This document shows, piece by piece, positions 7,236 through 12,890 of a stretch of 12,890 nt of DNA (positions within the stretch are counted from its first letter, which is position 1; each line of letters begins with the position of its first letter). The stretch is from an uncultured Actinomycetes bacterium. GTDB lineage: Bacteria; Actinomycetota; Actinomycetes; Nanopelagicales; Nanopelagicaceae. Both the position numbers and the translations under genes were made by a program. Under the pieces are notes generated by a model. The model worked only from the letters and a program-made list of their open reading frames with translations. It did no database searches and was not told the origin of the DNA. Where the stretch lies: the NCBI GenBank assembly GCA_903928395.1, contig CAIYQS010000250.1, forward strand, positions 1 through 12,890, in the 5' to 3' direction.

Positions 7236-7988
7236 CTAGGCATGAAAAATCCAAGTTTTAGCTACCGTGAAGAGTGACAAGGCGAAAAGTAGATAGGCAA
7301 ACGAACGGCGTAGCATTGCAATCGGTACCCGCTTAGTGTGATGCGAAGCAAGGAGCGAAACGACTACCGCGACCGCGCCGATAATAATTGGAATTCCCCA
7401 TTTAACTTCATGCCATACCGCGTGATGGCCCATGAAGGAAGTCATTGAGTTAATCGAGATAATCAGGAGCGATGTACCTGCGGCCTTATTTTGCGGGGTG
7501 TTGTAAAAAAGAACCAGGATTGGAATTGCTAGAAATCCGCCGCCCACGCCAAAGACTCCCGTCATGGCACCGATGATGAGAGCGGTGATGATCAGAACTC
7601 CGATCGGCATCCGTTTTTCTGGATCTGGTTTTACTGGCTTTCGAAGAGTGGCGAATCCCGCCGTTGCAAGGATTACCGCAAAGCCAGTTGTGATGAGTGA
7701 ATTAGGGAAATGTTTGGAGAGTGCCGCCCCACTGATATTTGTAATCAAACCAATGCCCCAAATTGAAAATGCCTCCCGATACAGCACATCATGTAGTCTC
7801 ATTTTTGGGAGTGCGCCAGATAAAGCTGCCAGTAACACGATCGCTAGCGCGGCGGTAGTTGCTTGCGTCGGAGTGAAATGAAATATGTAGAGCAGGATTG
7901 GGACCGAGACCATGGCTCCACCGGCTCCGACAAACCCCAAGACCGAGCCGATAAAAATTCCACTCAGAACGGCCAGGAAGGAAGTCAT
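7236..7988 (-). CDS. TSUP family (TauE/SafE) membrane transporter
   Basis: A 250-residue polytopic permease of the family that moves sulfur-containing or organic anions (sulfite, sulfoacetate and similar). It shows the internal repeat of the family: GFVGAGGAMVSVP at 18-30 and GVFGVGGGFLAIP near 144-156, each starting one half of about four hydrophobic helices. Length is normal. The start is taken as the ATG at 7988, directly before the first membrane helix. A TTG at 8048 would add 20 polar residues with no support. It is first in the minus-strand operon, 35 bp before the hydrolase. No sulfur-metabolism gene is near, so its substrate and its link to the carotenoid genes are unknown; it may simply share the transcript. 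Confidence 0.87.
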   Translation of the reverse strand: MTSFLAVLSGIFIGSVLGFVGAGGAMVSVPILLYIFHFTPTQATTAALAIVLLAALSGALPKMRLHDVLYREAFSIWGIGLITNISGAALSKHFPNSLITTGFAVILATAGFATLRKPVKPDPEKRMPIGVLIITALIIGAMTGVFGVGGGFLAIPILVLFYNTPQNKAAGTSLLIISINSMTSFMGHHAVWHEVKWGIPIIIGAVAVVVSLLASHHTKRVPIAMLRRSFAYLLFALSLFTVAKTWIFHA

Positions 7989-8078
7989 AGTTGAATACTG
8001 CCCTATCTGGGTTAGGAAACGACTTAAATAAATTGACCAAGAATTCAACTATTTGAGCGTAAAAAATTGCAGGTTGCC

Positions 8079-8087
8079 TAGTATTGT
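8079..8087 (+). promoter_or_regulatory. Possible -10 element for the first paralogous membrane protein gene
   Basis: Two overlapping hexamers, TAGTAT (8079-8084) and TATTGT (8082-8087), end 9 and 6 nt before the ATG at 8094, with no Shine-Dalgarno between. This fits leaderless initiation. The 105-bp region 7989-8093 is also the divergent upstream region of the transporter operon; on that strand no convincing hexamer at leaderless spacing was found. Confidence 0.35.
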
Positions 8088-8093
8088 CTCCCA

Positions 8094-8687
8094 ATGGCGA
8101 TTCATTCCGACAGAGTTGATCACCTAAAAAGGCGACGTGAGTCTCTGGGGCACGTCAAACTTTCCCTTTCAAATTTATCGGAGTTGGTCGATGAATGGGA
8201 AACTTTCTGTGATTCGGTAACGATTAGCGTGGGCGACGGCATGACGGCTGACTTTGTCGAAGATTTGGAATTCGTGACTAAGTCGGAGCGATCCCATTTA
8301 GCAATACAGACTGAAAATCCAACAGCCACAATTTTGTTAAGAAGGTACAAAGCCGAACTTTCTTATATTCAGCATCCCGAAGAATTTGAGGCAATCAATA
8401 ACATTCGACTTTCGCTGCGACAATACAAAATTAGACTTCCGTTTTACAGGCTACGAACCTTTTGGTGGTGGATCTATATCACTTTAGGCACCAGCCTTGT
8501 TCTTGCGATCCGGGGGATTAATAACTGGAATGACCCGCTTTGGCCTTTCACACTTCCTTTCATTGGGATCGCGATATTGACGTTCTGGTTAATTTACTCC
8601 CTGCAAATAATGAGCAAAAAATCATCGACTCGACTAGTAAATAATTCGTCCCGAACCCTGTTCGGTAGGTATAAGAAAATTAACTAG
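8094..8687 (+). CDS. Membrane protein of unknown function, paralogue 1 of a tandem pair
   Basis: I do not recognise this family. The 197 residues divide into a hydrophilic N-terminal domain of about 120 residues, two predicted transmembrane helices (about 123-139 and 150-170) separated by a short Trp/Pro-rich loop (NWNDPLWP), and a basic tail. The domain contains the strongly conserved stretch SVTISVGDG (41-49) with ADFVEDLE (52-59), a basic segment LRRYKAELSY (82-91), and the aromatic FYRLR-x-FWWW before the first helix. It aligns without gaps over 180 residues to the next gene, roughly half the positions identical by hand count. It lacks that paralogue's third C-terminal hydrophobic helix, ending in the polar tail FGRYKKIN. 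It is transcribed away from the carotenoid operon, probably leaderless. No catalytic motif is evident. Confidence 0.8.
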   Translation: MAIHSDRVDHLKRRRESLGHVKLSLSNLSELVDEWETFCDSVTISVGDGMTADFVEDLEFVTKSERSHLAIQTENPTATILLRRYKAELSYIQHPEEFEAINNIRLSLRQYKIRLPFYRLRTFWWWIYITLGTSLVLAIRGINNWNDPLWPFTLPFIGIAILTFWLIYSLQIMSKKSSTRLVNNSSRTLFGRYKKIN

Positions 8688-8729
8688 GACACGAACTTAT
8701 TGTCTAGGGAAATTGTCGAATTGCTCGGA

Positions 8730-8735
8730 TAGGCT
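8730..8735 (+). promoter_or_regulatory. Possible -10 element for the second paralogue
   Basis: TAGGCT ends 6 nt before the ATG at 8742 within the 54-bp gap between the two paralogues. No Shine-Dalgarno is present (a T run lies immediately before the ATG). This suggests the second copy has its own leaderless transcript instead of depending only on read-through. Confidence 0.33.
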
Positions 8736-8741
8736 TTTTTA

Positions 8742-9398
8742 ATGCCGATTAGGACCAAGGGAAACGATTCTACAAAACGGCGTCATGAATCTCTCGGCCA
8801 CCTCAAATTAGATCTTGATCAATTATCTGACTTAGTCCAGACGTGGGAGCAGATCTGCGGATCGGTGACCATTAGCGTGGGCGACGGGATCGTTGCGGAT
8901 TTTGTTGAAGATTTAGAGGACGCTACCAAGGTTGAACTTGCGCACTTAGTCGTTCAAACCGAAGACCCATCAATTGGTATTTCCTTACGTCGTCACCGTG
9001 CTGAGCTTTCATACTTGTATAACATCCAAGATTTAACCCGGCTGGGCTTGATTCGCCAATCTTTGAAGCCTTACAGAATTCATACCCCGTACTATCGATT
9101 GCGTTCATTCTGGTGGCTTCTCTACCTGACAGTTGCCGTTATCTTGGTGCTTGCTTTTCGTAGTCTCCACCATTGGAGCGATCCATTTTGGCCGCTTTTG
9201 TTGCCTTTGAGCTCCATGGCAATTCTTATCCTATGGTTTTTATATTCTTTTATTCAGCTACACAAAAGATCCTCAACTCGAATTGTCAGAAGTAACAAAC
9301 CAAGTCGCCAGTGGCAAATTGCGAAGACTATTACCTATTGGATCTTCCCTCCAGTTGCACTTGCCCTCGGAATCCTGCTTGGACTTCAATTTCGCTAG
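8742..9398 (+). CDS. Membrane protein of unknown function, paralogue 2 of a tandem pair
   Basis: A 218-residue relative of the preceding gene, family not recognised. It has the same hydrophilic domain (SVTISVGDG at 41-49, ADFVEDLE at 52-59, LRRHRAELSY at 82-91), the same YYRLR-x-FWW lead into helix 1 (about 123-139), an HWSDPFWP loop, and helix 2 (about 150-171). Unlike paralogue 1 it continues past the shared SSTR into a third hydrophobic segment (about 199-215, IFPPVALALGILLGL), which would place its two ends on opposite sides of the membrane. The most constant part of the pair is the soluble stretch 41-59, hinting at a ligand- or partner-binding role for that domain. This is inference; no enzymatic motif is visible. 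A 97-bp gap with a weak 5-bp inverted repeat follows. Confidence 0.8.
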   Translation: MPIRTKGNDSTKRRHESLGHLKLDLDQLSDLVQTWEQICGSVTISVGDGIVADFVEDLEDATKVELAHLVVQTEDPSIGISLRRHRAELSYLYNIQDLTRLGLIRQSLKPYRIHTPYYRLRSFWWLLYLTVAVILVLAFRSLHHWSDPFWPLLLPLSSMAILILWFLYSFIQLHKRSSTRIVRSNKPSRQWQIAKTITYWIFPPVALALGILLGLQFR

Positions 9399-9495
9399 AA
9401 GAGGTGCCTCTCAAGAAATGATCCGTAGGGCGTACAAAGTAGGTTAAATTGAAACCACTCAAGTTGTCTAGACGCGATGAGTGGAATGAGGTCAC

Positions 9496-9675
9496 ATGGA
9501 AATCAATAACTACCTAATTGAATATTATGGTGGCAAAGACAATGAAAGAGTCAAAGCTGTTGCGTACGAACTTAAAGACGGTTGGTTTGTTTTCTATGGT
9601 GCCAGAACCCCGGCTGATCAGGTTTTACGCGTACGCGCGACAGATGTAGTCCGTGTTGTTCTCGTAGCGGAGTAG
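9496..9675 (+). CDS. Small protein of unknown function (59 aa)
   Basis: A 59-residue acidic to neutral protein with the central stretch DGWFVFYGA (28-36) and the tail RVRATDVVRVVLVAE. The alternation of hydrophobic residues suggests a small all-beta fold, and short proteins with a WFVFY core and an R-V-R-A-x-D-V-V-R tail are, to my recollection, common in actinobacteria, without assigned function. The ATG at 9496 is preceded by GAGG with a short 4-nt spacer. The stop codon lies 9 bp before the next gene's ATG, and the putative -10 of that gene (TAGATT, 9673-9678) begins on this stop codon. Coding potential is supported by the uninterrupted frame, plausible composition and neat fit between neighbours. 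Confidence 0.65.
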   Translation: MEINNYLIEYYGGKDNERVKAVAYELKDGWFVFYGARTPADQVLRVRATDVVRVVLVAE

Positions 9676-9678
9676 ATT
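9673..9678 (+). promoter_or_regulatory. Possible -10 element for the SDR gene
   Basis: TAGATT begins on the stop codon of the 59-residue gene and ends 6 nt before the ATG at 9685, the spacing seen at several other starts here. There is no Shine-Dalgarno in front of the ATG. Confidence 0.35.
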
Positions 9679-9684
9679 TCCCCT

Positions 9685-10419
9685 ATGACATATGAACTTA
9701 GAGACCTAACTGATCAAGTAATCGTAATAACCGGAGCCACGGCAGGAATGGGTGCTGCAACTGCTCGAGAACTCGTTGAACAAGGCGCGAAGGTTGTTCT
9801 AAATGCACGAAGTACAGAGCGATTACAGGCGATTGTTTCCGAACTTGGCGACAGCAATGCCATCTATGTAGCTGGGGATTGCTCCGATCCTGACATTTCA
9901 CGTTCCGTTGCAAAGGCTGCGATAGCCAAATTTGGAACTATCGATGCAGTCATCCCTAACGCTGGAATTGGTATGTATGGCTCAATTCTCGATTACAGCG
10001 ATGAAGAAGTAAATCGAATGATGCGTACAAATTATGAAGGCACCGTTCATATTATTAGAGCCTGCCTACCAACGATGATTGAGAAAAAAGTTGGAGATAT
10101 CGTAATAGTGTCATCCGTAGCGGGTTTCCGTGGTGGGGGAGATGAAGCAATTTACGCCGGGACCAAGCATGCTCAAGTTGGTTTGGCTGGTGGACTAGAT
10201 CGCGAACTCCGTGAAAAGGGAATTCGTGTGGCATTGGTCTGTCCAGCAGGTACAGAAACCGAGTTTGCGCTCGGAGCAGGTCGAACTGCTGGAACGCCAG
10301 TACTCGCTTGTTACTTACGATCTGAAGATATCGCTTTTCAAATTACTACGATTTTGAAGCAACCTCGATCGGTTCGCACACACATCTGGACACTTTGGTC
10401 TATGAATCAGCAGTCTTAA
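9685..10419 (+). CDS. Classical short-chain dehydrogenase/reductase
   Basis: NAD(P)-dependent oxidoreductase of the classical SDR type, cytosolic, 244 residues. Rossmann motif TGATAGMG at 17-24, NAG at 92-94, structural Asn116, catalytic Ser around 143-144 (SSVAG), and Tyr157-x3-Lys161. Asn40-Ala-Arg42 after the second strand (VVLNARS) favours NADP(H) over NAD(H), as Arg there commonly contacts the 2'-phosphate; this is inference from the family. The sequence resembles SDRs annotated as serine or 3-hydroxy-acid dehydrogenases (YdfG-like), but the substrate is not determined. A GTG one base after its stop begins the DUF952 gene, so the two are translationally coupled. Confidence 0.88.
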   Translation: MTYELRDLTDQVIVITGATAGMGAATARELVEQGAKVVLNARSTERLQAIVSELGDSNAIYVAGDCSDPDISRSVAKAAIAKFGTIDAVIPNAGIGMYGSILDYSDEEVNRMMRTNYEGTVHIIRACLPTMIEKKVGDIVIVSSVAGFRGGGDEAIYAGTKHAQVGLAGGLDRELREKGIRVALVCPAGTETEFALGAGRTAGTPVLACYLRSEDIAFQITTILKQPRSVRTHIWTLWSMNQQS

Positions 10420-10420
10420 T

Positions 10421-10771
10421 GTGCGGATCATTTACCACGTCACCGCCAAATCCGAATGGGAGAAAGCAAAGCGATCGGGAATTTACGATCGTTCGACGCT
10501 AGGTAAATCTTTTGATGAAGTCGGATTTATTCATGCCTCGACAAAGGATCAGTTTCAGGACGTCGCTAAATTTGTTTATGGGGATATGGATATAGAACTT
10601 GTCGTTTTAGAACTAGATATCGAGATCTTGGAATCCAGTGGTATCAAAGTAATATTTGAAGACGGCGGGAATGGCCAAATGTTCCCGCATATTTATTCAA
10701 AAATCCCAACTGACCTAATTATTGCCGTGCATGCTGTGGAATTTGAGGATTCAATTTTACGAATGAAGTAG
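10421..10771 (+). CDS. DUF952 family protein
   Basis: A 116-residue small cytosolic protein of the DUF952 family, whose function is not established. The family pattern is visible: IYHVTAKSEWEKAKRSGIY at the N-terminus (residues 4-22), GFIHASTKDQFQDVAKFVY in the middle (35-53), then VVLELDI and the FPHIYSKIP stretch near the C-terminus (about 88-96). The fold is thought to resemble ADP-ribosyltransferase or RNA 2'-phosphotransferase-like small domains, which I mention only as a recollection. The start is GTG at 10421, one base after the upstream SDR stop; an overlapping ATG at 10419 is in another frame. Length is normal for the family. Confidence 0.85.
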   Translation: MRIIYHVTAKSEWEKAKRSGIYDRSTLGKSFDEVGFIHASTKDQFQDVAKFVYGDMDIELVVLELDIEILESSGIKVIFEDGGNGQMFPHIYSKIPTDLIIAVHAVEFEDSILRMK

Positions 10772-10808
10772 TTAAGTTGGATTCTTTATAACCAGTGGCA
10801 TTCTGAAC

Positions 10809-10830
10809 TAAACAGAGCTTCGCCTGTTTA
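10809..10830. terminator. Inverted repeat 38 bp after the DUF952 gene: terminator or operator
   Basis: TAAACAG (10809-10815) is repeated inverted as CTGTTTA (10824-10830). With one bulged A, GC/GC pairs extend the stem to a tight TTC loop. The A-rich left flank and T-containing right flank would suit a weak bidirectional terminator. Because it ends just 5 bp before TACAAT (10836-10841), it could instead be an operator controlling the denD operon. The T tract is short. Confidence 0.4.
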
Positions 10831-10835
10831 CTGCA

Positions 10836-10841
10836 TACAAT
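10836..10841 (+). promoter_or_regulatory. Possible -10 element for the denD-SDR operon
   Basis: TACAAT is a good -10 match. Transcription from about 10848 would give a leader of around 60 nt, in keeping with the Shine-Dalgarno GGGAG at 10897-10901 in front of the GTG start. No clear -35 is seen at 16-18 bp upstream, where the inverted repeat lies instead, so an activator or repressor may act there. Confidence 0.33.
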
Positions 10842-10908
10842 TTCCTCGCTGGCCATTATTGTTAGGCCCTGGTGTGCAGGAATTTTGACTCAGAATGGGA
10901 GAAATAGG

Positions 10909-11907
10909 GTGCAAATCCTTATTACTGGCGGCGGAGGAATGCTTGGCCAAAAGCTAGTTAATGAACTTGCACGGACCAGCAATTTACTTGATGTCAAGAT
11001 CGATGAGATAACTCTTGCCGACGTAATTGTGGAGCCGAAAGTTCCATCTTCCGCTGAGTTCAAAATAGTTTTAAAAATTGCCGATTTGACGCAGGATGGT
11101 GTCGCAGAAGAGTTAATTTCGAATAGACCCGATGTGATTTTTCATCTTGCTGCGGTCGTTTCTGGAGAAGCCGAATCAAATTTTGAAAAGGGCTACCAAG
11201 TAAATGTTGTGGGAACTAGGAATTTATTTGAAGCAATCAGAAAGACTGGAAATGGCTACTACCCCAAGGTTGTCTTTACCTCCTCCGTTGCGGTTTATGG
11301 TGGACCATATCCAGAAGTTGTCGACGACGATTTCAATCTCCAACCAAAAACTAGTTATGGCGCTCAAAAAGCAATTGGTGAGCTTTTGTTGAATGACTAT
11401 AGCAGGCGAGGATTCCTAGATGGAATCGGAATTCGCCTCCCAACAATTTGCGTACGGCCCGGTTTGCCAAACAAAGCGGCGTCGGGTCTATTTTCAAACA
11501 TCATCCGAGAACCTCTTATTGGAATCGAAGCAGTTCTTCCAGCAGGAAAAGAATTTACCAATTTCTTTGCATCACCAAAATCTGCGATTGGATTCTTAAT
11601 GCATGCGGCTTCAATAAAGACAGCCGTGCTTGGGGACCAGAGATGTTTAATGATGCCAGGCGTAGCCGCCTCGCTTGGCGAGGAGATCGAAGCACTCCGA
11701 CGCGTCGCTGGGGATAAAGTTGTTGGGCTAATAAAGGAGGAACGCGATCCTTTTGTGGAAAAAATTGTCGCCGATTGGAACTTCCCGCCGTTTGAAACTG
11801 CCAGAGCTAAGGCGCTAGGTTTTACGTGTGAATCAACTTTTGATGAAATAATTCAAGTTCATATTTATGACGAACTCGATGGAAGAATTCCAGGATTAGA
11901 AAAATGA
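10909..11907 (+). CDS. denD: D-erythronate dehydrogenase-like NAD-dependent epimerase/dehydratase family protein (DenD)
   Basis: Extended SDR protein of 332 residues resembling DenD, which oxidises D-erythronate at C2 with NAD in four-carbon sugar-acid catabolism. Seen: TGGGGMLG (6-13), an acidic residue after strand 2 (ADV, 37-39) favouring NAD, HLAAVVSGE (79-87), SSVAVYGG (125-132), Tyr150-x3-Lys154, and the subgroup-typical RLPTICVRPGLPNKAASG (176-193) and ASPKSAIGFLMHAA (221-234). The start is taken as GTG at 10909: the Rossmann fold starts at residue 2, and GGGAG (10897-10901) sits 7 nt upstream. A TTG at 10885 would add 8 polar residues and ignore this site. The last 4 bp overlap the next SDR gene. 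The usual partners of the pathway (DUF1537 kinase, isomerases, aldolase) are not in the window, so the specific substrate is inferred. Confidence 0.82.
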   Translation: MQILITGGGGMLGQKLVNELARTSNLLDVKIDEITLADVIVEPKVPSSAEFKIVLKIADLTQDGVAEELISNRPDVIFHLAAVVSGEAESNFEKGYQVNVVGTRNLFEAIRKTGNGYYPKVVFTSSVAVYGGPYPEVVDDDFNLQPKTSYGAQKAIGELLLNDYSRRGFLDGIGIRLPTICVRPGLPNKAASGLFSNIIREPLIGIEAVLPAGKEFTNFFASPKSAIGFLMHAASIKTAVLGDQRCLMMPGVAASLGEEIEALRRVAGDKVVGLIKEERDPFVEKIVADWNFPPFETARAKALGFTCESTFDEIIQVHIYDELDGRIPGLEK

Positions 11908-12644
11908 GTCAGATTGCCATTGTTACAGGCGCAAGCCGTGGAATAGGGAGAGCAACGGCAATTTCACTGGCAAAAAATGGTTGGACCGTAATTGCCGCTG
12001 GACGTGACAAATCCACGCTTGAGCTTGTTGCTAAGGAAGCCGGAAATGGAGCGGTCGCAATTGTCTGCGATGTAGGTGATCCCGTATCAGTTGAAGGTCT
12101 ATTTAAAGAAGTCGAAGATAAATTTCATCGTCTTGACCTACTTTTCAATAATGCAGGAATTCCAGCGCGAGACGTGCCGATTGAAGAGCTAAATGTCGAT
12201 GAATGGCGAAAAGTTCTAGATACAAATATCAGTGGCGTTTTCTACTGTACTCAACAAGCATTTAGGATCATGAAAGCACAAAACCCGCAAGGCGGTCGAA
12301 TCATTAACAATGGTTCAATTTCTGCGCATGTTCCAAGACCAAACTCTGCGCCTTACACAGCTACGAAGCATGCCGTAACTGGTCTAACCAAATCTGCATC
12401 ACTCGATGGACGTGAATTTAATATTGCATGCGGTCAGATTGATGTTGGAAACGCAGACACGAATATGGCAACCAAGCAGCGTGTGGGAGCTATGCAACCA
12501 AATGGAACAAGCATGGTGGAACCTACTATTGACCCCCAAGTAGTAGCTAATGCTGTCTTATATATGTCCGGTTTACCACTTGATGCAAATGTTCAATTTA
12601 TGACGGTGCTTGCGACAAAAATGCCATACATAGGTCGGGGATAG
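11904..12644 (+). CDS. Classical SDR oxidoreductase coupled to denD
   Basis: A 246-residue NAD(P)-dependent SDR. TGASRGIG (8-15), NNAG (82-85), Asn108, catalytic Ser138 in INNGSISAH and Tyr151-x3-Lys155 (PYTATKHA) are all present. The stretch ACGQIDVGNADTNMA in the substrate-loop region marks a distinct, well-conserved SDR subgroup whose substrate I do not know. Gly33-Arg34 after strand 2 (AAGRD) suggests NADP(H). Its ATG overlaps the denD stop (ATGA), so the two enzymes are made together and probably act on the same or successive intermediates of a sugar acid. The insertion sequence begins about 105 bp after its stop and may have separated it from further pathway genes. Confidence 0.87.
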   Translation: MSQIAIVTGASRGIGRATAISLAKNGWTVIAAGRDKSTLELVAKEAGNGAVAIVCDVGDPVSVEGLFKEVEDKFHRLDLLFNNAGIPARDVPIEELNVDEWRKVLDTNISGVFYCTQQAFRIMKAQNPQGGRIINNGSISAHVPRPNSAPYTATKHAVTGLTKSASLDGREFNIACGQIDVGNADTNMATKQRVGAMQPNGTSMVEPTIDPQVVANAVLYMSGLPLDANVQFMTVLATKMPYIGRG

Positions 12645-12658
12645 AAATTCATCCTGAA

Positions 12659-12695
12659 CGAGGCACCATAAGTCTCGCTTCACTTCGTGCCCTCG
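12659..12695 (+). terminator. Hairpin after the denD-SDR operon, possible terminator
   Basis: CGAGGCAC (12659-12666) pairs with GTGCCCTCG (12687-12695) with one bulged C; inside, AAGT (12670-12673) pairs with ACTT (12682-12685). The position 15 bp after the SDR stop suits transcription termination, but no U tract follows; an AT-rich imperfect inverted repeat (ATAATTA / TAATTAT) comes next. Confidence 0.35.
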
Positions 12696-12748
12696 TAATA
12701 ATTACGCTCTTTAATTATCTTGCGCAAATTCCATACTATTTTCACTAT

Positions 12749-12890
12749 TGGACCTGCGCGAAAAACGCTAGACACTCCTGACCTCTAAAAAGGAGAAGAA
12801 ATGTCCAGTCATTACCCCTTGGAGTTCAAGCAGAAGGCGATCAACCTCGTCACTCTTGAGCGTAAATCCATCACCCAAGTCTCACTCGAA
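12749..12890 (+). mobile_element. Left end of an IS3-family-like insertion sequence (continues beyond window)
   Basis: The inferred terminus TGGACCTGCGCGAAAAACGC begins with the TG typical of IS3-family ends and lies about 52 bp before a transposase OrfA start. The flanking DNA just before it (12696-12748) is AT rich. The right inverted repeat and the target duplication are outside the window, so the exact end is provisional. Confidence 0.6.
12801..12890 (+). CDS. Transposase OrfA of an IS3-family-like element (5' part)
   Basis: Only the first 30 codons are visible. The protein starts MSSHYPLEFKQKAINLV and continues to KSITQVSLE, matching the start of the helix-turn-helix DNA-binding OrfA of IS3/IS911-type elements (consensus YPxEFKxxAVxLV, then SxxxVAxELG). 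The ATG has a textbook Shine-Dalgarno AGGAG at 12791-12795 with 5-nt spacing, unlike most chromosomal genes here. In this family OrfA normally ends in a programmed -1 frameshift into the DDE-catalytic OrfB, which would lie beyond the window. Confidence 0.75.
   Translation, partial: MSSHYPLEFKQKAINLVTLERKSITQVSLE

Noticed and set aside
7201..7254. 18-residue extension of the hydrolase from a TTG at 7254
   Set aside because: It overlaps the transporter stop, lacks an initiation signal and adds residues before the normal start of the fold.
9400..9411. AGAGG-TG-CCTCT as a terminator after the second paralogue
   Set aside because: The stem is only 4-5 bp with almost no loop and no T tract; it is as likely to be chance.
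10885..10908. TTG start for denD at 10885
   Set aside because: It would place the GGGAG Shine-Dalgarno inside the gene and put 8 polar residues before the Rossmann strand; GTG at 10909 is better.
1..12890. CRISPR array, tRNA, rRNA or riboswitch
   Set aside because: No regularly spaced direct repeats, no cloverleaf or rRNA-like stretch, and no conserved riboswitch core were noticed in the few short intergenic gaps; a covariance-model search was not possible.

Overview
This window looks like chromosomal DNA from an actinomycete of moderate GC content and compact genome. The evidence is a short metF-type reductase back to back with a polyprenyl diphosphate synthase (a pairing I recall from mycobacteria), an Arg-less CDP-alcohol phosphatidyltransferase subfamily that I recall mainly from actinobacteria, and many start codons with no Shine-Dalgarno but with a TANNNT -10 hexamer 6-9 nt upstream, as expected for leaderless actinobacterial mRNAs. 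A freshwater or aquatic actinobacterium is a plausible guess, but the sequence alone does not prove it.

Positions 1-8050 form a carotenoid/isoprenoid region. A GGPP-synthase-type gene (minus strand, 3' end cut by the window edge) starts 24 bp from the divergent metF. metF overlaps a CDP-alcohol phosphatidyltransferase gene by ATGA. Converging on that gene is a tight minus-strand operon, read from right to left: TSUP membrane transporter, alpha/beta hydrolase, CrtA-type carotenoid monooxygenase, CruF-type carotenoid hydratase, CruG/CrtQ-like membrane glycosyltransferase, and a CrtI/CrtD-type desaturase. The desaturase and the phosphatidyltransferase gene overlap tail to tail by 63 bp. Together, desaturase, hydratase, monooxygenase and glycosyltransferase suggest tailoring of an acyclic carotenoid end group (1,2-hydration, 3,4-desaturation, 2-oxidation, glycosylation). 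This mixes cyanobacterial/Deinococcus-type (CruF, CruG) and purple-bacterial-type (CrtA) functions. Phytoene synthase and any cyclase are not in the window.

Positions 8094-10771 run on the plus strand: two tandem paralogous membrane proteins of unknown function, a 59-residue small protein, a classical SDR oxidoreductase and a DUF952 protein coupled to it.

Positions 10809-12644 hold a hairpin and a possible promoter, then a D-erythronate dehydrogenase (denD-like) gene translationally coupled to a second SDR, probably a small sugar-acid catabolic operon lacking its kinase and aldolase partners. The window ends inside the left end of an IS3-family-like insertion sequence (terminal TG at about 12749, transposase OrfA start at 12801), whose gene has a strong Shine-Dalgarno unlike most of its neighbours.
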